From Hysterangium stoloniferum (lineage: Eukaryota; Basidiomycota; Agaricomycetes; Hysterangiales; Hysterangiaceae), in NCBI GenBank assembly GCA_015178975.1, contig WHVD01000098.1, positions 186,001 through 250,000 of the forward strand: a stretch of DNA of 64,000 bases, given 5' to 3'. Positions 19,928-32,959 of the stretch are shown piece by piece. Position numbers and translations under genes: made by a program. The notes beneath the pieces are model-generated. The model saw only the letters and a list, made by a program, of their open reading frames with translations, was not told where the DNA came from and searched no databases. Within the stretch, counting starts at the first letter, position 1. Each line of letters begins with the position of its first letter.

Positions 19928-22904
19928 ATGAGTGAGACCTCGGGATTACAGAGTCTTCATAATCTATTCGAAAAATTTTCAGCTCTGCCTTGCTCGAGCG
20001 GAGGGCAGATGTTTCTTTCCTCGCTGACTTCGGATCAAGATCGAGTTTCCCTCATCAATAATGGTTTTATTCCGACATTGGAGGACCCAAATATAAAGGT
20101 ATTGTGATAAAATTCCTAATAATACACGATGTTTACATTTCTCCCAGATATCCTACCGCATTCTCTCAGCATATCTCATTTATGCCCTTTACGATTTTTA
20201 CGGTACTCCAAATCCATTCTACGACCACCTCATCAAAATATTTGACTCAGAGCGAGTTATGGCTCTGACAGCTTCGCGTGGACACTATTTACATAACCTG
20301 ACCCTCCAACAGCTTAACGTACAAGTCGACACTGAGCAGCTGATTTGGGTTTTGTGGAAAATTTTAAAAGGAGAGGGGAATGAGGTGAGTTGATACTTTG
20401 TCTTCAGAATGCAATGTGGTTTAGTGTAATCCTCCCGTTTCTTCTAGCTCGCCGCTCATACACCCAATTCATTATCAGAGATGGTGGTGCGGCCAGACTT
20501 TAGTGAGGCATCTGTATTTCTCTCGAACCAATCGACTATTACCCCACATTACCCCACCAATCGGCACCCAAATTCGCCTAATGACGGACCACAGCGTGAT
20601 ATAACCTTTCAACACATGGGTACTTCCAACCTGAACAATCCCGGTCTTGACAATGGATATCCAAGTCCTATTGCCCGCCCTTCATCGAACAATCCACTAT
20701 CGACACTTACTCCTCTTATGGCTTCCGACCAATCACGATATGTCATCCCCGCTCATCGACCAGCGCCTTCTCCGTCTCATTCACAAATCTCACCTGATCG
20801 AGCAAAGCCTTCATCATCGGCATTCGCATCTGCTGATGACATACATACTGTGGACTCATCTGCGTTCCATATACCTTATACAGAAGGATGGAGCGTACGT
20901 CCAGAGGCAGCATGGGTGGAACGGACCCAAGGGACCGCGAATAAGTCCCCTCAGTATATCTCGCACACTGTCGATCCTCGCCAGGCGCGTCCTTCAACAA
21001 CACGAGGATCATCTCTGTTAACACGTTCACCTGGAATAATCGGCTCTGGAAGGCCATCCTCAAGGGGCTCGAGTGATACATCGTCCGAGCTGTCCCTCGG
21101 TAGCCATGCGTCGTCGATCGGGTTCATAGGTGATAGCCGTCAGGTTCCAGGCGCGAACTTACGTGGACCACAAGTTATTCACGAGACTCCGCATGCTCGA
21201 GGTCATACCGTATTTCATACTGCACCAGCCTCGTCTTTACGTAGCTGGAATTCCGCACCGCAGCCCACATCAAACTATCAAGGGCTTGTTGGGATAGGTA
21301 GAAATGAAATGGGGGAAGCCGAGAAACGCAGCGATGGAACTACTGGCGATCTTCTTCAAGAGTTGACTAAGTTAAGTCTCCAGCATGGTCGGTTTTCTCC
21401 CCGTGCACCAGTTATGCCTAAGTCTCAACCCCGAGAAGACTTCGAATATGTGACTAAATGTCAACAACCCACGTCCCAGCATACATATCGGTCCTCAAGC
21501 TCGGGCCAAGGATTGGGTCCTTTTGACACTTCGGTATCGAGCCCCAAGAACATTGTTGCTTCTGTAGCTCGGAACAGCGAAGCATCGACAAGCTGGATAT
21601 CCTCGGGGGCCACGTCGTCTAACGATGCAACATTACATCCATCGTCAGCCATGACGACATCTGAAGGATCGTCAGCTTATCATGCCAATGTCGCCGAGAG
21701 TATCCTCAGAGAGGACAGCAAGCATATCCGACATCTTCAAACACTTCAAGTTACACCTTCAGAGGGTCAACCTGATGCTGTCCTATCACATACTCCAATA
21801 CAGCAGGAGGCCGACAATACTTTACCTATAAGGCCTCCGCAAGCTAGTCACAAATCTACCTTTTCAATGTCGCTATCTGGCGACGGTAGTACACAACTTA
21901 CGCAGCCATCTTCCTCCGTTATTTCCAAACATGAAAGCCCAACTGATGCACAAGATGTTGCCAAGGAACGGGATGAACTAACGACTGCAATTATTCTTTT
22001 CTTGACCGCGCGGGAGCGCGTGCTGACTTTATCTGAGCGAAGGGTATGCACCAATAGTGTCCTCCACTGATGCTTCAAAACGACTGATGATTACCTTTCT
22101 TTCGCAGAAACTCCAACCATATCTGGTTATGCTGACGCAGCCCCTGTGTATATTAAGACCCAACGACATACCTTCACTTGTAGCCAAAAACCAAGATATA
22201 GCCGTTAACCTCCTTACTCTACTACTCGATAGAGAGGACTCGGACATGGCAAAGATCGAACAAGTTATCAAGAATGCCGAAAGGAATGGAGAAGATGGCG
22301 AAGACGCAGGAGGATTTTCTCGTAATTGTGACTCGTTGGCCGCGATATCCACTGCAGTCAACTTTGTCAATAACTACGGGTTCCAATCAAGTCCCACGGC
22401 CGATGACGTGTCACCGTTGGGCGGCCAAGCAGCGAAAGAAAAATATCTTACTTCTTTGAGAGATCTTCCCCCGACAATGCAATCGTTCAATGTCATCGGC
22501 AGGCTTCTTCGCCCCTCCCACCCAGCGTCAACAAAAGTTGAACCATCTGAAGATTCCGCAACACGTGTAGCAAGTTTGGTTCGCGTGGAAGTCCTCGGCG
22601 GATTCGTGAGCGGGTGCGTGCGGTGGATCGAACAGGCAGAAAAGGACGAGAAGGAGGGCCTAGTCCATGATAATCGTGTGGCTATCTCCACTGCAAACGT
22701 AAGCGCACGGCATTTTGTTTTGGTGTTACTCATTCTAATAAAAAAATATAGCTGTGCCGATTCTATACCTCTTTAATCAAGATGGGCTTCGTTGCTGCTG
22801 ATTCAGAAGTGGATACCGCGGAGATCATGCGGTTCGCCCTGCAATTCTCAAGACTCGACGAGGCTAGAAGCTTGTACAGTATCTTGGCTGCCGCGAGGGC
22901 ATGA
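19928..22904 (+). CDS. CNOT11: CCR4-NOT transcription complex subunit 11-like protein
   Basis: Five exons (19928-20098, 20148-20384, 20448-22043, 22108-22698, 22752-22904) encode about 915 aa. The N-terminal part (SLTSDQDRVSLINNGF, then SYRILSAYLIYALYDFYG, NPFYDHLIKIFDSE) and the C-terminal block (ILRPNDIPSLVAKNQDIAVN, DLPPTMQSFNVIGRLL, LCRFYTSLIKMGF, EIMRFALQFSRLDEARSLY) match the two conserved regions of CNOT11/C2orf29. That CCR4-NOT subunit docks on NOT1 and takes part in mRNA deadenylation. They are separated by a roughly 400-residue Ser/Pro/Thr-rich linker, much longer than in animals and probably disordered. All exon joints keep frame. It is a housekeeping gene, not obviously tied to the mating locus. 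Its 3' end runs directly to an intergenic gap. Confidence 0.85.
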
Positions 22905-24451
22905 AGGGTTGATTGTTCGAGTATTCTTTCCTTTTCCTACATTATTTGATGATTACTCCCTTTCTCTTCCTGTTATGCTTTATTGAACGGGGTTGAATGC
23001 CGTTGGCAGTTCTATGGTACGTCCAGGTGCAAAAGTGTCGCGATGTTGTGTTGGAGCAAGATTCAAGAGTTGGAACAAGATTCAAGAGTTGAAACAAGAA
23101 CAAGATGAAAGACCGATGTCCAGAACCAGAGCGAAAAGCGAGAGCGAGAAGGAAAACACGAAGCAAATATGAAAGTCGATGGATCGCTACAATGTGTGTG
23201 GAAGACCAGAAACAATGAAGATCAAGTCAGGAGGTACATCACAACCGAAATGGGATGCGCGTCAAACCTTTTCCAATAGTGAAGGGGATACCGTTCATAA
23301 ATGAAATGTCCCAATAGATCACCGTCGAAACATTGCCTTGAACTCAAGACGTCCCTCACTCGCACAACCTCAGGTCCCTGATACAGTGTGATGAAGGACG
23401 CCTTGAAGTTTAGAGACATCTATCCCTTCAGCTTGATAGAGATACAACAATGCCAGCGTTGTTCACAAGTGTTAAAAGATTTGGGGACGCAAAGCAGTCC
23501 TCGGCCAACTTGGGCCGTGGCGTTACGTCGCACGGGACACATTTGATCAGTCAACTGGATTCCATGCTCACGATGACACCTCCATTGGCACATAATATCT
23601 TCTATCAACGGATCTAAGGACATGTGAAAACAAACGGCGACCACATGGTTAAATTCACGGCGACCCCGGGGCCAGCAGACGGAGACCGCACAACCTAGTA
23701 AGGACTGTTCGTTCTGGGTCTTGGATTGTGACGGTCATTGATGCTTGAAGGTAATTCAGATGCTCCACAAAGCTACAGGCCTTGAAGACGGATCCTCCGC
23801 GGCGTATAGAGGAGAACACGGGGCTATTTGTGTCTGGCAAAATACGGTCTAAAGAGGCAACGGAAGCGCCGACTCCGCAAGGAACGACGGGCAATCGAAC
23901 GGCTCAACCAGAAAGGGAACAGCTCGATTAAACGAAGCTCAACTGTACGAATCGGAGTGCAGCGCAACTTGGAGACCCTTGGGAGAGGGGAGAGCAGGCT
24001 GGAAAAATTTACCCTCTCTTAAGAGAGGGTATGTTCTACAGTAATTGAAGTGGTGCGTGTTTCAGTGGAAGAACCGGGCGGAAGCGAGTTTTTTACTCAA
24101 TCGACTGCGACGACTGTAGAGCTCAATTTTCCCGGAGCCTTTCCAACCCCAGGCTGCTTTGCGACATTCTATTTATACCTGTGCTATAAAGGCTCTCGCT
24201 ACCCATACATCCACAAAAGGATGGCCAGCATGTCGTACGAAAATTTAAATGTCTCAGAACCTTGCCACCAGAGACAATCTCGATCAGAAATGCCTTGAAA
24301 TGTACCCAAGTATAAATAAATGTCACGTGACCTACTCTCCTCACCTTCACTACGTCCATTCGAGGTTGGCGACCATTCCGCTTTTACTCAAGATTAAGAT
24401 TTAGGAGGCGAACAATTCAACACATTATTATCAGTACCGACATTTTTCATA
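22905..24451. other. Intergenic
   Basis: About 1.5 kb with no supported gene. It includes an imperfect GA-rich repeat (caagattcaagagttg, about 23045-23110) just after the CNOT11-like gene. Minus-strand open frames near 23420-23894 are short and unrelated to known families. Confidence 0.45.
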
Positions 24452-25425
24452 ATGCCGCGAGGCTTTGCCTCTAGTTTTGGGACCCGAACGCTAGGGGACG
24501 AGGTGCTAGTCGCTACAGGCCACAATCCACAAGAGATGCTTGAACGAGCATCGGGAGATGACCCGACAAGTTCACTATCGTCCTCGCTATCTTCTCCGGT
24601 CGCTTCCCTCAGCCCAACCCCCGCCGATCCGTTGTTTCCTGGTCCCAGTTCGAGCGCTCCGTCGGTGCCCAGCAGACGACCTCCTTCCCAGGTTTGTTCC
24701 CGGCACGGGCTTCGGATTCATGTGGTAATTGACGTGCCATAATTTGCAGACGGTGTTAATGTGGATATTTGCGGTTGTCGCGCTGAGCTTGTTGGCTATC
24801 ATGGTGGTGTGGAGGTATGTGTCGTATTTTGGCAGCTATTGGCATTTTGACCCATTTGCGTGGCGATGGCAGATATGTATGGACAAGGATTCGAAATAGA
24901 AGGGCTGGGCTACAGCGACACCAGGGCCGTGCTGGTGGTGGCGGCGGCACGACGGGATTACTACGGTCGCACTCGGGACGCATCGTACGGGATTCGGACT
25001 TTGTAAACTCGTGGGACCGGGAGACGAGGCCGATCGCACTTTCGCCGGCATTCTTCCGCACAGACATCATGCCGGTGGTGGACCAGCGCGGTGTGCAGAT
25101 CAATGGGCCGCGCCGCACGCGTGGGGGGCGAGTGCGCGCCTGGGACGTCGATGCGGGCGGGCGACGGGCTGGGGGGCGTGACAGCGACACGGGGCACGGG
25201 GCGCAGGACGACGAGCTGCCTGCGTACGAGGCTGGCAAGGGCCCTCCCGGATACCATGTTGTCACCCTGGAGCTTGCGCCGCTCGCGGGCGAAAATGGGC
25301 CGCAGGCATATCCATCATCAGATGACGCCACGGCAATACCCCAGACCCAGACGGGTACTCCAGATTCTGCTGCAGATTCCGGGGATCAGCCTTCGTCTCC
25401 TAGTCCTGGCCGTTTGCGATCGTAA
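24452..25425 (+). CDS. Single-pass membrane protein with Pro/Tyr motifs
   Basis: Three exons (24452-24691, 24750-24814, 24873-25425) give about 285 aa. The N-terminal 80 residues are Ser/Pro-rich and lack a signal peptide. A single hydrophobic segment MWIFAVVALSLLAIMVVW is encoded by the small second exon, followed by the basic stop-transfer RYVWTRIRNRR. The cytoplasmic tail contains PRRTRGGRVRAW and ends with acidic, proline-rich sequence including LPAYEAGKGPPGYH, which resembles the PY-type motifs (recognised by HECT ubiquitin ligases) common in basidiomycete membrane proteins. The function is unknown. High GC sets it apart from its surroundings. Overlapping frames on the minus strand are shadows created by GC-rich codons. 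Confidence 0.75.
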
Positions 25426-25850
25426 TTGTATTAAAAATGTCTAAAAATGTCTAAAATGTCCTGTAGAAATGGACGCGTTCATGTCTGTATTCGATTCGCA
25501 TCTCTTTTCACTCCTCGCACTCTTGTATTTACTTGCACACCCCTTTTGTCAATTATTATCGTCTGGTTACTAGTACATGTATGTATATTTTGAATGTTGA
25601 ACGAGGTGTTTGCATTTTCGAATGAGTAAATCTACAAGTGGGTCGATCATTAGTTGGATTAAATGCGCGATGTGGATTTGATTAAGCGGATGTAGTGAGC
25701 ATGCGATGATGTGAAAAAAGCCAAATATGGATGAAAAGCAAATGGATGAAACAAAAATTAGTAAAGAAAAAAGAGAAAGAAAAAAGAAGGAAAAAAAAAA
25801 GAAAAGCGGGGGTGGTGATATGGTGGTGCCCCCGCCCCCGGGATCTAAGA
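25426..25850. other. Convergent 3' flanks
   Basis: Shared downstream region of the membrane-protein gene and the minus-strand zinc-finger gene. A purine-rich run at about 25745-25805 is noncoding. Confidence 0.5.
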
Positions 25851-26630
25851 CTAGTAGTAGGGATGGCCATATGTATCGAGCGACGGCAGGGCTTGCTGGA
25901 CGTACTGCGGCTGCGGCTGCTGCAGAGTGAGGTAGTCGGCCTGGGACCAGTGGTACCCCTGGGCGGCGGGCGTGGTCGGGGTCGACGGCATCGAGTACAG
26001 GGTGCGGTACTCGTCCTCGCGGTACCCGTCGCGGAAGTCGTCGCGGTACTCCTCGTACGAGCTCGGCGGGTACGAGAGCCGCGTCGCCGAGTGCACGCCC
26101 TTCTGGCACTTTTCGTCCTCCTCGTGCGACTTGCAGTAGTCCTTGCGCTCGAACGACTTTTGGCTGTGGGTGTGGGGGAGATAAGGCGCTGCTGCGCTGG
26201 GTTAGAGAGAGAGCGCAGGACGCACCAATAACTGCACTTGTAGATCTTGCCGGCCTTTTTGCTCTCTCTGTGACGGCGGGCACTGTCCTCGGAGGAGAAA
26301 AACTTGTCTGGGCTGTGTGTGTCATCAGCGCGCTGCGGCGGGAAACGCACGCGAGCGAGAACGGCAGGCGTACCAAACTGTGCACATGAACCGCGAGGTG
26401 ACGTCCATGTCCCGGTAGACGTGCTCCCGCGCATTCGACTTGCTGGTGAAGCTGGCGGGGCCGCGGGAGTTGTCCCGGCGGCCCTTGCAGGCGTGGTGCT
26501 TGCACTCGTACTCGATTTTGCCCGAGGCGAGCTTGTAGGAGACGATGAAGCGGTCGACGTCGCGCTTCTCGACCTCGACATAGTCGTGGACGGGGCCGGT
26601 AAACACGGTGGGGGGCAGTTCTTGGACCAT
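25851..26630 (-). CDS. C2H2 zinc-finger protein (three fingers, 218 aa)
   Basis: Exons 26630-26374, 26312-26226 and 26163-25851 give 218 aa starting MVQELPPTVFTGPVHDY. Finger 1 is YECKHHACKG then FTSKSNAREHVYRDM, where the usual second His is Asp, so it may be non-functional. Finger 2 is FMCTVCPDKFFSSEDSARRH. Finger 3 is YKCSYCQKSFERKDYCKSHE with a C-terminal Cys ligand. Both introns interrupt the second Cys codon of a finger (TG|C). A Tyr/Gln/Pro-rich C-terminal tail ends DTYGHPYY. It belongs to the same family as the genes at 31.8, 43, 47, 51 and 53 kb and is probably a DNA-binding regulator. Long overlapping frames on both strands are GC-driven shadows. Confidence 0.85.
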
Positions 26631-29600
26631 GGCAACTGGGGAAAATGCAGGGGAATAAAAAGACGACGCGGGGCGGGGTGGAGAAAAAGCCAAGGATATT
26701 CACGCTCCTTTTGTAGGAGTTGGGGATCCAATGACCGGGGTCGCGCGCGGTGGGATGGGTCTCGACACATTTATTGTATAGAGATACTGGGGCATGAGAT
26801 CCGCGGCTGGATTTGGAGCATCAAGCACGAGTTAGAGAGGGCAGCTGCCGATGTGTCCGGCTGGGCGAGGACGATGCGGCCCCATTCTAGAATGCAGGCG
26901 CAAGAATTAGATTCAGATTATTTTTTTTGAATGAATTAAATTACGCTCGCTTCTGGGGAGGCTCTTCTCGTATATTTGGGGCGTTACTACGGTATACCGC
27001 TTTGGCCAGGAGCTGAGCGTGCAAGCTGGTGCAGGAAGAAGATCTTCTCATCAGTGCATCAGTGGCAGCAGGCAAATTTTGTTTCCGCTTGCGATCTTCG
27101 CTCTCGGTTGGCAGCAAGATTAAAAATTTACCTTGGATCTGAGGACAAGATCCTGACAATGTTTGGCGCTAAGGAGTACACATTATGCCGCATTTGGCAA
27201 TTGGGGTCACTACCCCGTCGTGTCGTTCGGTGCATTGTGATTTCAGTTACCATGCTCCTCAAACGCCATTCAATTCTACCATTTGATACCGCGTAGATAG
27301 CTCCCTTACCATCAACACGAAGCAACATAAAAATCTACCCGCTCCCTAAGCGGTCAGTTTTTATTTACTTGGTATTTATTTACATCATGATGGCCCGGCG
27401 TATAAAATATATATTTATATTCTGAACATCAGTTCCCTTCCCAGCCGCTTCACGTTTACTGCATCCACTCGCTTAATTCAATTGTTCTGCCATCCCCTGA
27501 CCTTGTAGCTATGCTGCGCTGTCAACCGGAAAAGGAAGACTAGAAAAAATCTGAGACAAGTAACGTGCGACATGTTCATCACTTCTTGCCGATGACAGAA
27601 ACAACTGACGAGATCGAAGCACAGTGCGGGGTACTCTTCCTATGCGGGTACGAGATACATGGTGCTAGACAAGGGTTGGGTGCTGCACCCTGGAGGATGA
27701 TCCAACTCGACATTGCTAGACTCCATCCCTGCATATAACACAAAGTAAAGGGAAATCAGCTTACAGATGGTTCGATAAATCAGCATAAACTAACGTATTA
27801 CGCCCGAAGCCCATTGCAACATATATGGCTTGCATCACTTGTAATCGCAATCCCGGAAGACGATCCAACTCGACATTGCTAGACTCCGTCCTTGCTAGAC
27901 TCCGTCCCTGCATATAACACTGCCACGTCCACAAAGTCCTCTTGTAAAGGGAGAGATCGAGCGATAGACCAGCATAAACTAACATGGCTTCTTACGCTCG
28001 AAGCGCATTGCAACATTGGTACTTATTTATGAGCAGTACAGCGTCTATTCACACGCACAGAGCTCGCCTGAAGGGGCTGGCGGACGACCTTGCGCTTCCG
28101 ACAGCCTGTCAAGTCGGTGCTCGAATATGAAAGAAAGCAGGACACCTATAGCGGGCCCAAATCAGCGCAGGGATGGGTAGATAAAACGGTTAAAGCCACC
28201 ATGATTGCCGCAGTTCTCCCCCGAAGCGCATCGCAAGATGCTACTTATTTATAAGTAGTAGCACCGCGTAACGTAGACGTATCTTCGACGCTGTACTCGA
28301 CAGCATTTATGAGCTGCATAAGGTTTAGACAGATACGTCGACATAATCTCACACTTGCAGCCTCAGGATGATGCCCAATTTCCTAAGCGACTCAATATAC
28401 GAACATGGCCATCGTGATGTCGGCGCATAAGACAAACGTATCCCCGACACTGGACTTCACAACACTTGTCAATTGCTCATCGAGGCTTAGAAATGCAGGG
28501 TATAAACTCACACTTGCAGCACCAGGATGCAATATCCAAAGGTGGTCACCACGGGCTAGCGTGATGCGCGCATAGTCTCCAGGATAAAGCTGTCTCCGAC
28601 ACCAGACTTCACACAAGCATCAGCCGCTGCAAGCCCCAGACATGCACAGGCACGAAACGCACACCCGCATCCCAGGCATCCGCCCGATTCTCCACGTCGC
28701 GCGAGCGGAGCTGCGGCCAGCCACAGGCCTGGCGGAGCGCGGGACGTGCTGCCAACAATAACGGAAGGATCTGCTGGCTTTTCCTGCAGCGACACGGCGG
28801 CGAATCCTCGGGTCATCGCCCCCTTGCTCCAATATAAGAGGCCCTCCCCAGCCTCGCTTCTGCGCATTCCGGGCGAGATAGCGCCATGCGCCCCGAGTGA
28901 CGCAGTGCCAGAACGTGCGTTGGGCACACCTAGGTGCATCATCATATCAACAAAGAGGTAGCGCTGCAGAAGGCCACGCATAGGCGTCTGACTGTTGCGG
29001 TCTGCGAGGCTGATGCCGGCCCCGGGCGTGCGGGGGGGGAGTAGGCTGCGTGTGGGACGGGTCTGGGAGCAGGTTTGTCAGGCTTTATGGTGTGTAGTAG
29101 GCAGTCGTGAGCAGGCTCGCCTTCCGTGCATGCCCGATACGCCCCACGCACACATGTACAGCCCGGATCCAGCGGCCAAAGGGGGAGGGGGAGCCCGACT
29201 GAATGGTAGGGAGCCTGTACTTCGAATGGTCAGCGTTCTAGGTAAGCCATGGGGAATCAAAGTGGGTGTTAAAAAGAGGTAGCGAGCGCTGACTTGTCCC
29301 ATCAAAAATAAATCTTTCTCCGATTTGGTCCCGTTTTGAAGCAGTATCGCGAATTTTGGCAGAAATGTCGTGGGAGTCGTGTCACTGTCAGAAATACTGT
29401 GATGTGTTTTTTTTTTGGTATCTGTGAGTGTGGTTCTGGCCTTTTCCTTATCCCCCCCTCTTTGAGCCTGGGAAACCACCACAGTCTATGACACAGTTTC
29501 AGAAGAGGACGGTTTATTGCTTTTTTTAAAAAGAAAGAAAGAATATTATAAAGGGAGGGAGTTGTTTGCGCGGTCCATGACAAATATTGGGCCTTTAGTA

Positions 29601-31780
29601 AATAATGTCGAGTCCACCCAGGACACTCTTATTTTAGGACGGCGTTCAGTGATAACGCTCATACTTTGTGAACGCAAAGTTCGTTCAATAATTTAATATT
29701 GTCATTTACTGCGGAGATTCTCTAGCGATATTACGTGACAGCCATGTGACAATCACGCACGCAAACATTTTCCTTTAGACTTTCACTCTGGTTCGCTCAT
29801 ATATTCCAACCACAAAATTATAAGGAGAGTTGCTAAGTGAGCGAGATATTGATTGGCGTGATTTAAGGTTGGCGATGATGGACTTGAGAAAAAAACCGCG
29901 AGTCTTTTTCGCTGCAAAATTTACAGATGTTCGTGATGCCGGTTGAACGCACGTTGAGACGATAAGACGACCGATCAGACTGGTATCTCAGCGTGTCGTG
30001 TAGCGTGCTGGGAGTGTCCCTCCAAACGCTCAGGTAAGCGTCGCGAACGGCGTGCCAAATGCTGATGATGTTTGTCGATGCCGCAGCTGGCCCCGGAAGA
30101 ATCCAAACGCCACAAAGCCATACGAGAAGGTACGGGAGCTAAATAAACATGCATGCGCCGCACCGCCTTCTAAACAGATTTTCCCGCCTTCTCGCCTGCT
30201 GCTCTCCTGAGAGAAAAATAGAAAATACTCGCGGAAATTCTCGAAACCGCTTGTAATAATGGCGGAAATGGGGTGAGTGACTCATTACTTAATTGAAGGC
30301 TCCGCAATCCAGCGCCTCCCATCCCTTCCGCGCGGCGTAGGTCGAAACTTGAATGGCGTCGGTCCAATTACGAGCGACGCCGGCATCGGTCCCGTCGCTT
30401 GTGCATTCGGACGCGCCCGCCGCCCGAACTGTGACTCACGCCCACTCGCGGCCAAATCCCAATTCTGCGGGATTCTGATTTTAATTTCTCTCAGATCCCA
30501 TCATGCACGCGTGGGCTTGACAGAGGTGAAGCTTATCTTCTTCAGAAGCTCAGATCCCCGACCTCCCCCGCCATTACAATTACAATGGCTAGCACTGCCA
30601 TTAAATGTTGCCCGTGTGCACCACATTTTCCGCGGACATGTAGGAGTGTGACACACACCTTGCCAACTCCGGGCACAAACTGAGATTGCGGGAATAATTC
30701 TCAGCTTCGATAGGCTCGAGGTATAGTGTCATGTCTTCTCAAAAGAGTCGTTCCGAGAGAAACGTTATTTTTGTATTTGGTGTTATACACGACGGTACGC
30801 GTTTAACAAGGTTAAGGTCAGTGCAACCTGTAACACCCATGTGATGCCGGAGCCGTCATGATGGATCCACAACGCGTCCACGCTGCCTACCGACCATTCA
30901 TGACAATGGTAGCAACTTTAAAAATAATCGACAGGTCTACCACTAGGTCAATCGTCCGATTTGCACAGCGATCATCGCGGCGTTCATCATGTTTGAATCA
31001 TTCGCCTACACATAAGCCTTGAACCCCTTATCCTTCGATAATCTAGGCTCGAGCCATGTGCTCCCAGTGTGTTACATATTTGGTTAAGAAGCATGAGGCT
31101 GCGACTAATAAACCCTCTGGTCAGTTACTGGATTGGGAGCCCATGCATTGTGAAAGTTGACAGATCTTGATCTGGTAAACAACGGTGTTGTATACACTTG
31201 ACGCGGGATAACACTTACCGACAAAAATAGAGATTCATTCACATATTTATGCCCGATTTGTTTTTCTCGCTTTTTGCTCCGCGACTACAACCATTGTCCC
31301 GCCGCTTCTAAATTAATTGAACATGTTACGAGCAGCAGGGCTTTTCGGTTGTGCACTAAAACGTGTGTGCACGCCGTTACAAACACGCAGGGTGGACGCC
31401 CTTGCGATATTTGCTCTGTTTCAGAATCTCGTTCCTTAGAAGCAGCCCCTTTCCCCATTGAAAATCGAGGAAACAAGTATGCGGAGCTGGTAGGCTTGGA
31501 TACGTGGCCCCCTTCCAATAGGAAGCACCATCGGGGTCTGCACAGCGCTCCTCCAAACGTACGCGTCTAAATGCAACTTCAATTGGATTTTGGATATAAT
31601 TGTATTTTACAGAATTATCCTAGGTAACAAACACTGAGATGGTGAAAAAAACCTCGAGGTTACTTTATATCGTAATGCGCAGAGCGGGAACTAAGTTCTT
31701 CCTTCCGAAATTGTTATTATTGCCCTTTATCAGCCTGTTGAGTCCTTTACACTTTATCTCAGATCGTAGCAAAACACTCC
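26631..31780. other. Gene-poor region with local repeats
   Basis: About 5 kb in which I can support no gene. A minus-strand stretch at 26941-27328 reads in two adjacent frames and could be a broken gene. A GC-rich minus frame of 141 residues at 28556-28981 has no recognisable motif and overlaps repeated DNA. The 30.2-30.7 kb GC-rich block has only short frames. Confidence 0.4.
27760..28620. repeat. Diverged tandem repeat cluster
   Basis: Related blocks recur about every 150-200 bp. Examples are ccagcataaactaac with cgaag-gcattgcaac (27780, 27970; partly 28215) and cacacttgcagc with caggatg, then ccgacac-ggacttcaca (28345-28460 and 28505-28610). Confidence 0.55.
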
Positions 31781-32959
31781 TCATGGTTTAAAGTTGCACC
31801 GTGTCTGGTGCTGATCCCTGTAATCTTTCCTTGCAAATTTACTACCACTGAAGAGAAGCCACCTTGTCAGAAAATTGCAAACAAGAAAGAGCATCCAACA
31901 CACCAGACGGCACAGAAATATTGTTTAGTCTCCGTAGTGTCCCGATGACGTTTGGCTGCATCCTCAGAGGCAAATTGCTTCCTGCTACATCACAGAATAA
32001 GCACAGGGGCGGTATCCGAGAGGGACTTGTAACCCACCAAGTCGGGACAACGCATTCGAACAGCTTGTCCGCGCCAAAATGCTTGTGCACATGGACGCGG
32101 GCATTGTCCTTAGACTTGAATGGCGTCGCTGCGCAGCCCTGATAGATGCATTGATAGGCACGCTTACTTCTTGCATTTGCTTGAGAGCTTGAGCCTTGGT
32201 CATCAGCGTCGCCAGTATGGACAATACGTAAATAAGTATCGATGGTGTTCTGCGGCATCATCGAAGGAAGCGGGGCGTAGTTATGAACTTGGGGGAGAGA
32301 TGGAGCTTGAGGAGCCTGTTGGTAACCACCTTGACCTTGTTGTCTCCAACTACCGCTGCTATGTTGTTGATGCTGATTAGAAGAGCCTGGGTATCCTTGA
32401 AAGCCAAACAAAGCGATCGTCAGTGAATTTTCGAGGTTAAGACTCTTATTCGCATACCTGGCATTGGCTGCTGGGATGCTTGTTGAGGTGCTGAATTGCC
32501 ATGATAAATACCGCTGTCACAGACAGTACCCATATCCACTTACGAGGGGCATACATAGGCATGTTCTGAGGGTCTTGTCCTTGTGGAACTCCCCACTGAT
32601 TATATCCCGGGGCATATCGATGCGAAGAGCTCGGGATATTCGCGTGCTGCGTTCCCGCGCCTGGTTGTTGCATGTACCCAACGTCGTTGTTCGGGTACTG
32701 AGGCTGGGATGACTGTGGATACTGCGCGTACTGCGGATATTGTGGCGTCCATCCTGAACCAGAGGGAGTGGCCGTTCTTGCAGGAGGATTCTGATAGCCA
32801 GCTATAGACATCGCACAGCGTCAATGTTCGCAAATATTGAGATATGGCCGGAACTAGTTCGTTAACATCTGCAGAGGGTGGGATATGACAAACAGTCGTA
32901 CCGTTTGGGTGTGGGATGTACCCTTCGTAATCTTGGTCTTCTGGGGTGTAGGGATGCAT
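31781..32959 (-). CDS. C2H2 zinc-finger protein with Gln/Tyr/Pro-rich N-terminus
   Basis: Minus-strand multi-exon gene, roughly 290 aa. The likely start is MHPYTPEDQDYEGYIPHPN. A long Gln/Pro/Tyr-rich region follows (for example QYPQYAQYPQSSQPQYP), of the low-complexity type seen in activation or phase-separating domains. The C-terminal third has three fingers: YQCIYQGCAATPF with KDNARVHVHKH; FECVVPTC then RKQFASEDAAKRH; and YFCAVC then GSKFARKDYRDQH, with a final Cys. The last two introns each split a finger Cys codon (TG|C and TG|T), exactly as in the gene at 25.85-26.63 kb. The number of upstream introns is less certain; one probable donor is GTATGC near 32548. It is a probable nuclear regulator, and the family expands into the array downstream. 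Confidence 0.8.

Noticed and set aside
25570..26930. Long GC-rich frames on both strands over the 26-kb zinc-finger gene
   Set aside because: They overlap a well-supported spliced C2H2 gene and are low-complexity Arg/Ala/Ser shadows.
28556..28981. 141-residue GC-rich minus-strand frame
   Set aside because: It overlaps tandemly repeated DNA, is rich in Ala/Gly/Arg, has no motif, and may be open by composition.
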